A program made the position numbers and the translations under genes. DNA of 64,000 bases from Anaerococcus sp. Marseille-P3625 (GTDB lineage: Bacteria; Bacillota; Clostridia; Tissierellales; Peptoniphilaceae): positions 893,262-957,261 of the forward strand of contig NZ_OCTP01000011.1 of the NCBI RefSeq assembly GCF_900232825.1, in the 5' to 3' direction. The notes under the pieces are model-generated. The model had not been told where the DNA came from, searched no databases, and worked only from the letters and a program-made list of their open reading frames with translations. This document shows positions 1 to 7,753 of this stretch, one piece after another. Each line of letters begins with the position of its first letter. The first letter of the stretch is position 1.

Positions 1-449
1 AAAATTCACTGGAGGCTCGAACCGGGTGCGGTTTAAAACGCATCGGATGAACTGTGGCTAGGGGCGAAAAACCAAACGAACCCGGAGATAGCTGGTTCTC
101 CTCGAAATAGCTTTAGGGCTAGCCTATGATCAAAGATTTAAGGAGGTAGAGCACTGAATGGCCTAGGGCGGTTAACGTACCAAAGCCTATCAAACTCCGA
201 ATGCCAAAAAATCAAATCATGGAGTCAGACTTAGAGGGATAAGCTCCTAAGTCGAAAGGGAAACAGCCCAGACCGACAGCTAAGGTCCCAAAATCTGGAT
301 TAAGTGGAAAAGGATGTGAACCTACTAAGACAACCAGGACGTTGGCTTAGAAGCAGCCATACATTTAAAGAATGCGTAATAGCTCACTGGTCAAGTGGGT
401 TTGCGCCGAAAATAAACGGGGCTAAAATCCAGTACCGAAGCTTCGGATT

Positions 450-780
450 GATAGAGAATTTAAATCTATCTCATAAAAAGGAAACCATAAAAAAAGGCAA
501 AAGAAAACTTAACTAGGAAATATAAAAAAACAATCAAGATAAACGAGTAACAAATCAAATTACGTAAATAAAAAAAAAAGTAAGTTGTAAATTACTATCG
601 TCGGCACTCTGACAAATCGAAGATTTGAAACAGTGCGACGTCTGACCTACCAACCAAAACAAGTTTTGGGGTTAGGTCATGAAATTATCACCGAAACAGA
701 CATACAAAAGTATGAACCTGGTAAAAGTATTCAAAAACCTAAAAAAGTGGTTACTTATGAATAGATTTAAACTCTCTATC
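450..780 (+). other. Intervening sequence (IVS) in 23S helix 45
   Basis: At helix 45, where most bacteria have a loop of about 15-20 nt, this gene has about 331 nt. The ends form a long stem: GATAGAGAATTTAAATCTAT (450-469) pairs with ATAGATTTAAACTCTCTATC (761-780) with one A-C mismatch, and CTCATAA pairs with TTATGA just inside. Normal rRNA sequence resumes on both sides. Inside are two hairpins (599-640 and 644-678) and an A-rich stretch. Known helix 25 and 45 IVSs are cut out by RNase III, leaving fragmented 23S rRNA. Fragmentation here is inferred. Confidence 0.9.
596..681 (+). repeat. Two-hairpin palindromic element inside the IVS (copy 1)
   Basis: Hairpin A (599-640) has outer arms CGTCGGCACT and CAGTGCGACG and an inner CAAATC-GAA-GATTTG stem. 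Hairpin B (644-678) has arms GACCTACCAACC and GGGGTTAGGTC around CAAAACAAGTTTTG. The reverse complement of 3021-3106 shows the same order of conserved blocks: GTCG, ACTC, GCGAC, TGACCTACCA, GGGTTAGG. No transposase is present, so it resembles a MITE- or REP-like element. Confidence 0.6.
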
Positions 781-1455
781 AGTGGTAGAGGAGCATTGTA
801 TAAGCGAAGAAGCCAAAGTGAAAACAAAAGTGGAGCCTATACAAGAGAGAATGCTGGCATGAGTAGCGAGAAGGAGAGTGAGAATCTCTCCCGTCGAAAC
901 CCTAAGGACTCCTGAGCAAGGCTCGTCCCCTCAGGGAAAGTCGGGACCTAAGGCAAGGCCGAAAGGCGTAGCCGATGGACAACAGGTTTAAAATCCTGTA
1001 CCGCTTAAAGTCGTTAAAGAGACGTGATGACGCAAGAGGACACACTAGCTGCCTGATGGAAGGCAGTCTAAACACAAAGGCTTTTCAGTAGGCAAATCCG
1101 CTGATCAGCAGCCAATGTGCGATAGGCATCGAAAACACAAGTAGAGAAATAGTTAAATTCAAATTGCCAAGAAAAGTCACTATCAAGACCAAAGCGCCCG
1201 TACCAAAACCGACACAGGTAGGGAGGTAGAGAATACCAAGACGCGCGGAAGAACCTTTGTTAAGGAACTCGGCAAAATATCCCCGTAAGTTCGCGAGAAG
1301 GGGAGCCAGAGCGATCTGGCCACAGAAACCAGGCCCAAGCGACTGTTTACCAAAAACACAAGTTTCTGCAAAATCGCAAGATGAAGTATAGGAGCTGACA
1401 CCTGCCCGGTGCTGGAAGGTTAAGGGGAAGGCTTAGAGCAATCGAAGGCCAGAAC

Positions 1456-1542
<87 letters not shown>

Positions 1543-1956
1543 TGTAACGATTTGGGCACTGTCTCAACAAAGGATCCGGTGAAATTGTAGTAGTCGTGAA
1601 GATGCGACTTACCCACGCTAGGACGGAAAGACCCCGTGGAGCTTTACTGTAGGCTGATATTGGATTTTGAGATTAGACGTACAGGATAGTTGGGAGACTA
1701 TGAAACCTGCACGCCAGTGTAGGCGAAGTCATCCTTGGGATACCAACCCTCTAATATCAAAATTCTAACAATGACCCATGAAGCTGGGCATTGGACATTG
1801 TCAGTTGGGCAGTTTGACTGGGGCGGTCGCCTCCCAAAAAGTAACGGAGGCGTTCAAAGGTTCGCTCAGAATGGACGGAAACCATTCGAAGAGTACAAAG
1901 GCACAAGCGAGCTTAACTGCGAGATAGACAAATCAAGCAGAGTAGAAATACGGACT

Positions 1957-2043
<87 letters not shown>

Positions 2044-2044
2044 C

Positions 2045-2085
<41 letters not shown>

Positions 2086-2103
2086 TCATCCTGGGGCTGA
2101 AGT

Positions 2104-2137
<34 letters not shown>

Positions 2138-2138
2138 A

Positions 2139-2188
<50 letters not shown>

Positions 2189-2215
2189 GCGTGGGCGTAA
2201 GAAATTTGCGAGGAG

Positions 2216-2246
<31 letters not shown>

Positions 2247-2488
2247 ATACCACTGGTGCACCAGTTGTTTCGCCAGAAGCATAGCTGGGTAGCTAAGTAT
2301 GGAATTGATAAGTACTGAAAGCATCTAAGTACGAAGCAACCCTCAAGATAAGATTTCTCAAAGAAGGTAAAGAAAATACCTTAGATAGGTCCAAGGTGTA
2401 AGTACAGTAATGTATTAAGCTAAAGGATACTAACCATTAAAACTTGACTGGAAATATTGGTTGCTATTTAGAAGGTTTAAAAAAAATA

Positions 2489-2600
2489 TAGTGGCGATAG
2501 CGCTGGGGATACACCTGTAACCATACCGAACACAGAAGTTAAGCCCAACAACGCCGATGGTACTCGGAGGGAAGCCTCCCGGTAGAGTAGGACGCTGCTA
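2489..2600 (+). rRNA. 5S ribosomal RNA
   Basis: About 112 nt, 39 nt after the 23S gene. The terminal helix is TAGTGGCG (2489-2496) with CGCTGCTA (2593-2600). The loop sequences ACCGAACACAGAAGTTAAG and GGTAGAGTAGGACG are typical of Firmicute 5S rRNA. The exact ends may differ by a few bases. Confidence 0.95.
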
Positions 2601-2660
2601 AACATTTAAAAACTACTAGCCAATAGGCTAGTAGAAAATTAAATGAACACAAAAAAATAT

Positions 2661-2735
2661 GCTTAGGTAGCTCAATGGTGGAGCACCCGGCTGTTAACCG
2701 GTAGGTTGTGGGTTCGAGTCCCACCCTGAGCGCCA
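2661..2735 (+). tRNA. tRNA-Asn (GTT)
   Basis: Complete cloverleaf with encoded CCA. Acceptor arms GCTTAGG and CCTGAGC; anticodon loop CTGTTAA in a CCCGG/CCGGT stem. First tRNA after 5S, presumably transcribed with the rRNA operon. Confidence 0.97.
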
Positions 2736-2754
2736 ATTATTTAATGTTATACGT

Positions 2755-2843
2755 GCCGGGGTGGCGGAACTGGCAGACGCACAGGACTTAAAATCCTGCG
2801 ATGGTCAAACATCGTACCGGTTCGATTCCGGTCCTCGGCACCA
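2755..2843 (+). tRNA. tRNA-Leu (TAA)
   Basis: Class II tRNA of 89 nt with a long variable arm (GATGGTCAAACATC). Anticodon loop CTTAAAA between CAGGA and TCCTG; acceptor GCCGGGG with CCTCGGC; CCA encoded. Confidence 0.96.
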
Positions 2844-2861
2844 AATTTTCTGTTAAATTAT

Positions 2862-2938
<77 letters not shown>

Positions 2939-3000
2939 TTATTAAAAAAAACTTGCATAGTAATTTTTTATATGTTATAATAGTTTTTGTCATTTGACAT

Positions 3001-3130
3001 GGCTCTATGGTCAAGTGGTTTTTGATCCTAACCCGATTTATGAAATAAATCGATGGTAGGTCAAATGTCGCGAAATAGAAATCTCTGATTTCGTTATGGA
3101 GTCGACTAAGACACTTGCAACTTTGTTGCA
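3001..3130 (+). pseudogene. Broken tRNA-Glu copy carrying an inserted two-hairpin element
   Basis: 3001-3020 matches the first 20 nt of the intact tRNA-Glu at 3172 in 18 of 20 positions. The tRNA-like sequence resumes with TAAGACAC at 3107, exactly where tRNA-Glu continues after GGTT. Between them 86 nt (3021-3106) are inserted at the D-loop. The anticodon arm is replaced by TTGCAAC-TTT-GTTGCAA and no T-arm or acceptor 3' strand follows. It cannot make a functional tRNA. Confidence 0.8.
3021..3106 (-). repeat. Two-hairpin palindromic element (copy 2, inverted)
   Basis: On the + strand it holds hairpin CGATTTAT-GAA-ATAAATCG flanked by GATCCTAACC and GGTAGGTC, then a second stem joining GTCGCGAAAT to ATTTCG and GAGTCGAC. 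Its reverse complement shares ordered blocks (GTCG, ACTC, GCGAC, TGACCTACCA, GGGTTAGG) with the element in the 23S IVS. Hairpin loops diverge while stem ends are kept, as expected of a structure-conserved mobile repeat. Confidence 0.55.
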
Positions 3131-3171
3131 ATTTATAATTAATAAATGTTTTTAGATTTTATATTTTTTGA

Positions 3172-3246
3172 GGCCCTATGGTCAAGCGGTTAAGACACCA
3201 CCCTTTCACGGTGGTATCCCGGGTTCAAATCCCGGTAGGGTCACCA
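3172..3246 (+). tRNA. tRNA-Glu (TTC)
   Basis: Intact 75-nt gene with CCA. Acceptor GGCCCTA with TAGGGTC; anticodon loop CTTTCAC closed by CCACC and GGTGG. It lies just downstream of a damaged relative of itself. Confidence 0.96.
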
Positions 3247-3250
3247 TTAT

Positions 3251-3326
3251 GGAAGTATAGCTCAGTTGGGAGAGCATCTGCCTTACAAGCAGGGGGTCAC
3301 AGGTTCGAGCCCTGTTACTTCCACCA
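3251..3326 (+). tRNA. tRNA-Val (TAC)
   Basis: Acceptor GGAAGTA with TACTTCC, anticodon loop CTTACAA, CCA encoded. Only 4 nt separate it from tRNA-Glu, so they are co-transcribed. Confidence 0.96.
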
Positions 3327-3380
3327 ATTAAATATTTGATGTTTATTTAAAAAGTATTTTTAAGTTTTAAATAGCTTTAT

Positions 3381-3457
3381 GGCTCGGTAGTTCAGCTGGT
3401 TAGAATGCCGCCCTGTCACGGCGGAGGTCGTGGGTTCGATCCCCATCCGAGTCGCCA
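3381..3457 (+). tRNA. tRNA-Asp (GTC)
   Basis: Acceptor GGCTCGG with CCGAGTC, anticodon loop CTGTCAC in a CCGCC/GGCGG stem, CCA encoded. Confidence 0.96.
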
Positions 3458-3483
3458 TTTGGATTGCAATAGTGATCCAATAT

Positions 3484-3559
3484 GCTGATGTAGCTCAATT
3501 GGCAGAGCAATTGATTTGTAATCAATAGGTTGTAGGTTCAAGTCCTATCATCAGCTCCA
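3484..3559 (+). tRNA. tRNA-Thr (TGT)
   Basis: Acceptor GCTGATG with CATCAGC, anticodon loop TTTGTAA in a TTGAT/ATCAA stem, CCA encoded. Confidence 0.96.
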
Positions 3560-3573
3560 ATAATTTAATATTT

Positions 3574-3659
3574 GGGGATGTTCCAGAGTTGGCCAAATGG
3601 GACGGACTGTAAATCCGTTAGCTTTGCTTTCAGTGGTTCGAATCCGCTCATCCCCACCA
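3574..3659 (+). tRNA. tRNA-Tyr (GTA)
   Basis: Class II tRNA of 86 nt. Acceptor GGGGATG with CATCCCC, anticodon loop CTGTAAA in a CGGA/TCCG stem, variable arm after it, CCA encoded. Confidence 0.95.
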
Positions 3660-3697
3660 AATAAAGTTATTTATTGCATGTTTTCTATTTTGAGTAT

Positions 3698-3771
3698 GCG
3701 GGTGTAGCTCAGTGGTAGAGCCCCAGCCTTCCAAGCTGGTTGCGAGGGTTCGATTCCCTTCACCCGCTCCA
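3698..3771 (+). tRNA. tRNA-Gly (TCC)
   Basis: Acceptor GCGGGTG with CACCCGC, anticodon loop CTTCCAA in a CCAGC/GCTGG stem, CCA encoded. Confidence 0.96.
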
Positions 3772-3779
3772 TAAAATAT

Positions 3780-3856
<77 letters not shown>

Positions 3857-3923
3857 ATAATAATTGTTAATAGGATTTGCAAGATGACCTATATCTTGTA
3901 TAATATCTTTGTATGTTTTATAT

Positions 3924-3999
3924 TGGGATATAGCCAAGTCGGTAAGGCACCAGACTTTGACTCTGGTATGCGTAGGTTCGAGTCCTGCTATCCCAGCCA
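3924..3999 (+). tRNA. tRNA-Gln (TTG)
   Basis: Acceptor TGGGATA with TATCCCA, the U1-A72 pair typical of tRNA-Gln. Anticodon loop TTTGACT in a CCAGA/TCTGG arrangement, CCA encoded. Confidence 0.95.
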
Positions 4000-4002
4000 T
4001 AT

Positions 4003-4078
4003 GATCCATTAGCTCAGTCGGTAGAGCACCTGACTTTTAATCAGGGTGTCCGGAGTTCGAATCTCCGATGGGTCACCA
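4003..4078 (+). tRNA. tRNA-Lys (TTT)
   Basis: Acceptor GATCCAT with ATGGGTC, anticodon loop CTTTTAA in a CCTGA/TCAGG stem, CCA encoded. Three nt after tRNA-Gln. Confidence 0.96.
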
Positions 4079-4087
4079 TTTAAGATA

Positions 4088-4111
4088 AGCCTATTTCACA
4101 CGAGATAGGCT
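4088..4111 (+). other. Hairpin between tRNA-Lys and tRNA-Ser
   Basis: AGCCTAT and ATAGGCT form a 7-bp stem with a 10-nt loop. No T-run follows, so it is more likely a processing or spacer structure than a terminator. Confidence 0.4.
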
Positions 4112-4168
4112 CATCTATTATCAGAAAGCATTTATCTTTTTGCCATTTGAATACTTTTATAAATATTT

Positions 4169-4258
4169 GGAGAGGTACCGAAGCGGTCATAACGGGGCGG
4201 TCTTGAAAACCGTTAGAGTCATTGGCTCACAAGGGTTCGAATCCCTTCCTCTCCGCCA
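4169..4258 (+). tRNA. tRNA-Ser (TGA)
   Basis: Class II tRNA of 90 nt with a long variable arm. Acceptor GGAGAGG with CCTCTCC, anticodon loop CTTGAAA, CCA encoded. Confidence 0.95.
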
Positions 4259-4308
4259 GATAGAGCTTATTTTTTAATGCTTAATAATATAAATAGTTTA
4301 TTAATTTT

Positions 4309-4402
4309 GGAGAAGTACTCAAGTGGCTGAAGAGGCTCCCCTGCTAAGGGAGTAGATCCTTTCAAAAGGGATGCGAGGGTTCAAATCCCTCCTTCTCCGC
4401 CA
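4309..4402 (+). tRNA. tRNA-Ser (GCT)
   Basis: Class II tRNA of 94 nt. Acceptor GGAGAAG with CTTCTCC, anticodon loop CTGCTAA in a CTCCC/GGGAG stem, long variable arm ATCCTTTCAAAAGGGAT, CCA encoded. Confidence 0.95.
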
Positions 4403-4410
4403 TAATTTTT

Positions 4411-4486
<76 letters not shown>

Positions 4487-4546
4487 TTAATAAAGGTTAG
4501 GTTAATCATAATCCGTGAGGTTAGGTTATTTACCATAGATAATCCT

Positions 4547-4622
4547 AGGGGAGTAGTTCAGCTGGCAGAACGTCGGTCTCCAAAACCGGATGTCGCGGGT
4601 TCAAATCCTGTCTCCCCTGCCA
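4547..4622 (+). tRNA. tRNA-Trp (CCA)
   Basis: Acceptor AGGGGAG with CTCCCCT, anticodon loop CTCCAAA in a CGGT/ACCG stem, CCA end encoded. The spacer before it holds a short direct repeat (GGTTAGGTTA twice). Confidence 0.95.
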
Positions 4623-4641
4623 ATTTAATATTTTATTTTAT

Positions 4642-4718
<77 letters not shown>

Positions 4719-4756
4719 TAATGTTTATGAATATTTTAAGATTAATGTTATATTGT

Positions 4757-4833
4757 GGGCCTCTAGCTCAGTCGGTTAGAGCGCCCGGCTCATAACCGGT
4801 AGGTCCAGGGTTCGAGTCCCTGGAGGCCCACCA
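4757..4833 (+). tRNA. tRNA-Ile2 (CAT, presumed lysidine-modified)
   Basis: Acceptor GGGCCTC with GAGGCCC, anticodon loop CTCATAA, CCA encoded. It lacks the initiator C1-A72 mismatch. Its D-arm and anticodon region resemble tRNA-Ile2, read as AUA after TilS modification, more than elongator tRNA-Met. Elongator Met is the alternative. It is the last intact tRNA; its 3' third from 4801 is also the first part of the 190-bp tandem repeat that follows. Confidence 0.8.
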
Positions 4834-4838
4834 GATTC

Positions 4839-4867
4839 GCACCATCTTTGATGGTGCTTTTCTTTTT
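4839..4867 (+). terminator. Rho-independent terminator of the rRNA-tRNA operon
   Basis: GCACCATC-TTT-GATGGTGC followed by TTTTCTTTTT, 5 nt after the CCA of tRNA-Ile2. Copies recur at 5029, 5219, 5409 and, with a changed arm, 5599. Confidence 0.9.
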
Positions 4868-4893
4868 ATATAATGAACGGTACATATTTACGA

Positions 4894-4921
4894 ACCGGTT
4901 ATGAGCCTTTCGGCTCTTAAC
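4894..4921 (+). other. Hairpin complementary to the tRNA-Ile2 anticodon arm (first of four)
   Basis: ACCGGTTATGAGCC (4894-4907) is the exact reverse complement of 4787-4800, the anticodon stem-loop of tRNA-Ile2. It folds on itself as GTTATGAGCC-TTTC-GGCTCTTAAC with one mismatch. Identical copies lie at 5084, 5274 and 5464. It may be the scar of a template-switch inversion or an antisense element; the sequence alone does not decide. Confidence 0.7.
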
Positions 4922-5710
4922 AGTTCTCTGGGTTCACTTCGTTCACCTCAGAGATTTCAGATGCAAGCATCTGAAACCGCACAGCGGACTAGGTCCAGGG
5001 TTCGAGTCCCTTAAGGGCCACCAGATTCGCACCATCTTTGATGGTGCTTTTCTTTTTATATAATGATCGGTACATATTTACGAACCGGTTATGAGCCTTT
5101 CGGCTCTTAACAGTTCTCTGGGTTCACTTCGTTCACCTCAGAGATTTCAGATGCAAGCATCTGAAACCGCACAGCGGACTAGGTCCAGGATTCGAGTCCC
5201 TTAAGGCCCACCAGATTCGCACCATCTTTGATGGTGCTTTTCTTTTTATATAATGATCGGTACATATTTACGAACCGGTTATGAGCCTTTCGGCTCTTAA
5301 CAGTTCTCTGGGTTCACTTCGTTCACCTTAGAGATTTCAGATGCAAGCATCTGAAACCGCACAGCGGACTAGGTCCAGGGTTCGAGTCCCTGGAGGCCCA
5401 CCAGATTCGCACCATCTTTGATGGTGCTTTTCTTTTTATATAATGATCGGTACATATTTACGAACCGGTTATGAGCCTTTCGGCTCTTAACAGTTCTCTG
5501 GGTTCACTTCGTTCACCTCAGAGATTTCAGATGCAAGCATCTGAAACCGCACAGCGGACTAGGTCCAGAGTTCGAGTTTCTAAAGACCCACAAGATTCGC
5601 ACCATCTTTTACGGTGCTTTTCTTTTATCTAATTTTCAATGGAAATTTCCAGTATTATGATTTCCCTATTTTATTAATGTATTATCATTATTTTACTCAA
5701 GACTTATTTT

Positions 5711-5760
5711 AATAATTACCTTTTATTTACAGATTGTGTTATTATATTAAGGTAATTATT
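5711..5760 (+). promoter_or_regulatory. Inverted repeat upstream of the DMT transporter gene
   Basis: AATAATTACC (5711-5720) and GGTAATTATT (5751-5760) are perfect 10-bp arms 30 bp apart, ending 7 bp before the ribosome-binding site. They could be an operator pair or a leader stem enclosing the promoter. Nothing else is seen in 5626-5766. Confidence 0.45.
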
Positions 5761-5776
5761 TTTTGTGGAGGATATT

Positions 5777-6691
5777 TTGAAAAATCATGATCAAAGATCT
5801 ATAAAGCTTGGTATCTTAGCTGCTATTTCTTGTGAAGCTATTTTTGGTTTATCTTATATTTTTACTAAGCAAGCCACCCAATCTACTAGCGAGTTTTCTC
5901 TTTTAGCTTTTAGGTTTTTTGTTGCCTTTGTTGTTATGAGTATCTTAGTGGTTATTAAAGTTGTGAAAATAAATTTTAAGGGCAAGAGCATTTTACCACT
6001 TATAATTTTGGGAATTATTGATCCTTGTTGTTATTTTATTGGTGAAACTATCGGAATAGCTAATTCTACTGCTTCTGAAAGTGGTATTTTTCTAGCTTGT
6101 ATTCCTGTTGCTTCTTTGACTGCCTCTACTATCTTTTTAAAGGAAAAACCAAGTAAAACTCAAATTTCTGGTATTCTTGTAACTTTAGTTGGTGTTATGA
6201 TAACAGTTTTTGCAGTAAGCACTGATTCTAGTTTTTCATTAAAAGGTTATTTATTTTTGCTTATTGCCGTAGCTGCCTATTCTATGTATAGTGTTACTGT
6301 TTCTAAGCTTAGTGATTTTACAAGCGTTGAAATCACATATGCAATGATAACTTGCGGTTGCATTTTCTTTCTTATACTTGCCCTAGCTGAGGCAATTAAC
6401 AATGGAAATCTATCTTCTACCTTGGCTTTGGCTATAAGTGATAAAAATTTGATAAAAGCCATTTTATTTCAAGGAATAGGTTGCTCAGTTTTTGCATTTT
6501 TCTTATCAAATTTTGCGATAGCAAATATTGGCGTAAATAAGACTTCTTCTTTTATTGGGATATCTACTGTTGTTTCAGTTCTAGCAGGAGTATCCTTGTT
6601 AGGGGAAAAGCTTACAATTTCTCAACTTATAGGTGGAATAATTATTGTAGCTGGTGTTTACTTAGCAAATGCTAGCTTTAAAGAATCTTAA
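5777..6691 (+). CDS. DMT-superfamily (EamA) transporter
   Basis: Inner-membrane transporter of 304 residues with about ten hydrophobic segments arranged as two EamA repeats, the usual size for this family. The first repeat ends near residue 145 (TLVGVMITVF), the second near the C-terminus (IIIVAGVYLA). The second half of each repeat has the typical pattern in which a short loop with GEKL or KEKP precedes a helix. Start chosen: TTG at 5777, because GGAGG (5767-5771) is correctly spaced for it and lies inside any longer reading. Substrate cannot be told from sequence. A 10-bp inverted repeat lies just upstream. Confidence 0.85.
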   Translation: MKNHDQRSIKLGILAAISCEAIFGLSYIFTKQATQSTSEFSLLAFRFFVAFVVMSILVVIKVVKINFKGKSILPLIILGIIDPCCYFIGETIGIANSTASESGIFLACIPVASLTASTIFLKEKPSKTQISGILVTLVGVMITVFAVSTDSSFSLKGYLFLLIAVAAYSMYSVTVSKLSDFTSVEITYAMITCGCIFFLILALAEAINNGNLSSTLALAISDKNLIKAILFQGIGCSVFAFFLSNFAIANIGVNKTSSFIGISTVVSVLAGVSLLGEKLTISQLIGGIIIVAGVYLANASFKES

Positions 6692-6753
6692 AAAAATCAA
6701 TCATAACAATAAATTGGGTATATTTATAAAAAGATATAGAAAAGAGGCAAAAA

Positions 6754-7161
6754 ATGCGTGAACTTACTCAATTAATTATAGACTATTTCAATGATAAAAA
6801 TTACGATATTACAGACGTACTAAAGGAAACTGAAAATTTGCAAATGGATGTGGTTTCAGAATTTTTATATAGTATTTACGATAAAAATATGTATGTAATA
6901 AAAAGATCTGGAAATTTGGAAGAATTTTCTGAAGATAAGATCCTTAGATCTATTAAGGATGCAGCAAAGTCTAAAGACCAATACTTAAACACTTCCGACT
7001 TAAACAATATTATGGAAGATGTAAGAAATAGTATGAAAGCTTATCAAAGAAAGGTTTTTAAAACTTCTGAAATAAAAGAAATGGTAAAAAAAGCCTTGAA
7101 CAATGAAGGCTTTAGCAAGATTTACGATTCTTATGTTTCATACATACAGTTAATTGGATAA
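6754..7161 (+). CDS. Stand-alone ATP-cone domain protein
   Basis: A 135-residue protein whose residues 47-135 form an ATP-cone, the nucleotide-sensing domain usually found in NrdR and at the N-terminus of class I and III ribonucleotide reductases. Recognisable parts are VIKRSGNLEEFSEDKILRSI (48-67) and the C-terminal FSKIYDSYVSYI. There is no NrdR zinc ribbon and no reductase domain. The N-terminal 45 residues are helical and not recognised. SD GAGG lies upstream. It precedes rlmH by 17 nt, probably as one transcript. A nucleotide-sensing role is inference. Confidence 0.7.
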   Translation: MRELTQLIIDYFNDKNYDITDVLKETENLQMDVVSEFLYSIYDKNMYVIKRSGNLEEFSEDKILRSIKDAAKSKDQYLNTSDLNNIMEDVRNSMKAYQRKVFKTSEIKEMVKKALNNEGFSKIYDSYVSYIQLIG

Positions 7162-7178
7162 CATTATTTAAGTTAAAA

Positions 7179-7661
7179 ATGAAAATAAAAATTATTGGAG
7201 TAGGCAAAATCAAAGAAAAATTCTTCAAAGCTGCTATAGACGAGTATCTAAAAAGAATGAAAGCTTATAATGATGTTGAAATCATGGAAGTGACTGATGA
7301 ACCTGCAGCTGAAAATTTAAGCCAGAAAGAAATTGAAAAAGTCAAAGAAATAGAAGGAGAAAGAATTTTAGCAAAAATAAACGATGATGATTATCTTATA
7401 AGTCTAGAAATTTTGGGTAAGCAAATGGCAAGTGAGGAATTTGCCGAATTTATACAAAATGAAATGCTAGAAGGCTTTGGCAGAAATTTAGTTTTTGTCA
7501 TAGGTGGTTCAAACGGGCTAAGCAAAGCTGTTAGCCAAAGAGCAAATTACAAATTGTCATTTTCAAAAATGACTTTCCCTCACCAGCTGATGAGAGTTAT
7601 TTTGCTTGAGCAAATTTACAGAGCCTTTAGGATAATCAACAATCACCCATACCATAAATAA
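7179..7661 (+). CDS. rlmH: 23S rRNA (pseudouridine1915-N3)-methyltransferase RlmH
   Basis: SPOUT-class methyltransferase that modifies pseudouridine 1915 in helix 69 of 23S rRNA on assembled 70S ribosomes. Length 160 matches the family (about 159). The SAM-binding trefoil knot shows FVIGGSNGL (about 106-114) and the conserved C-terminus LLEQIYRAFRIINNHPYHK. The start ATG has a weak SD. It follows the ATP-cone gene closely. Confidence 0.95.
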   Translation: MKIKIIGVGKIKEKFFKAAIDEYLKRMKAYNDVEIMEVTDEPAAENLSQKEIEKVKEIEGERILAKINDDDYLISLEILGKQMASEEFAEFIQNEMLEGFGRNLVFVIGGSNGLSKAVSQRANYKLSFSKMTFPHQLMRVILLEQIYRAFRIINNHPYHK

Positions 7662-7753
7662 AATTTAAAATTAGTAAAATATCTTTCTGATTATATAATA
7701 ATTAGGAGGATTTTTTAATTTTACGATTAACTTTTTAATAAGAAGAGGTGAAT

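Larger units (their letters stand above)
4801..5625 (+). repeat. 190-bp tandem array built on the 3' end of tRNA-Ile2
   Basis: The same 190-bp unit starts at 4801, 4991, 5181 and 5371, with a partial fifth copy from 5561. Each unit has, in order, 33 nt equal or near-equal to the T-arm, acceptor 3' strand and CCA of tRNA-Ile2; a terminator hairpin GCACCATC-TTT-GATGGTGC with a T-run; an AT-rich spacer; a hairpin with ACCGGTTATGAGCC; arms CTCTG/CAGAG around a GTTCAC-TTC-GTTCAC repeat; and the palindrome TTTCAGATGC-AA-GCATCTGAAA. Copies differ at only a few positions, mainly in the tRNA piece, and the fifth is most decayed. No coding frame is evident. Confidence 0.92.

Noticed and set aside
4757-4833. 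Elongator tRNA-Met
   Set aside because: The body, the neighbour tRNA-Ile(GAT) and the acceptor fit tRNA-Ile2 better; kept as an alternative since anticodon CAT alone cannot decide.
4834-5600. CRISPR array
   Set aside because: The period is regular, but the whole 190-bp unit repeats with no unique spacers, and no cas genes are near.
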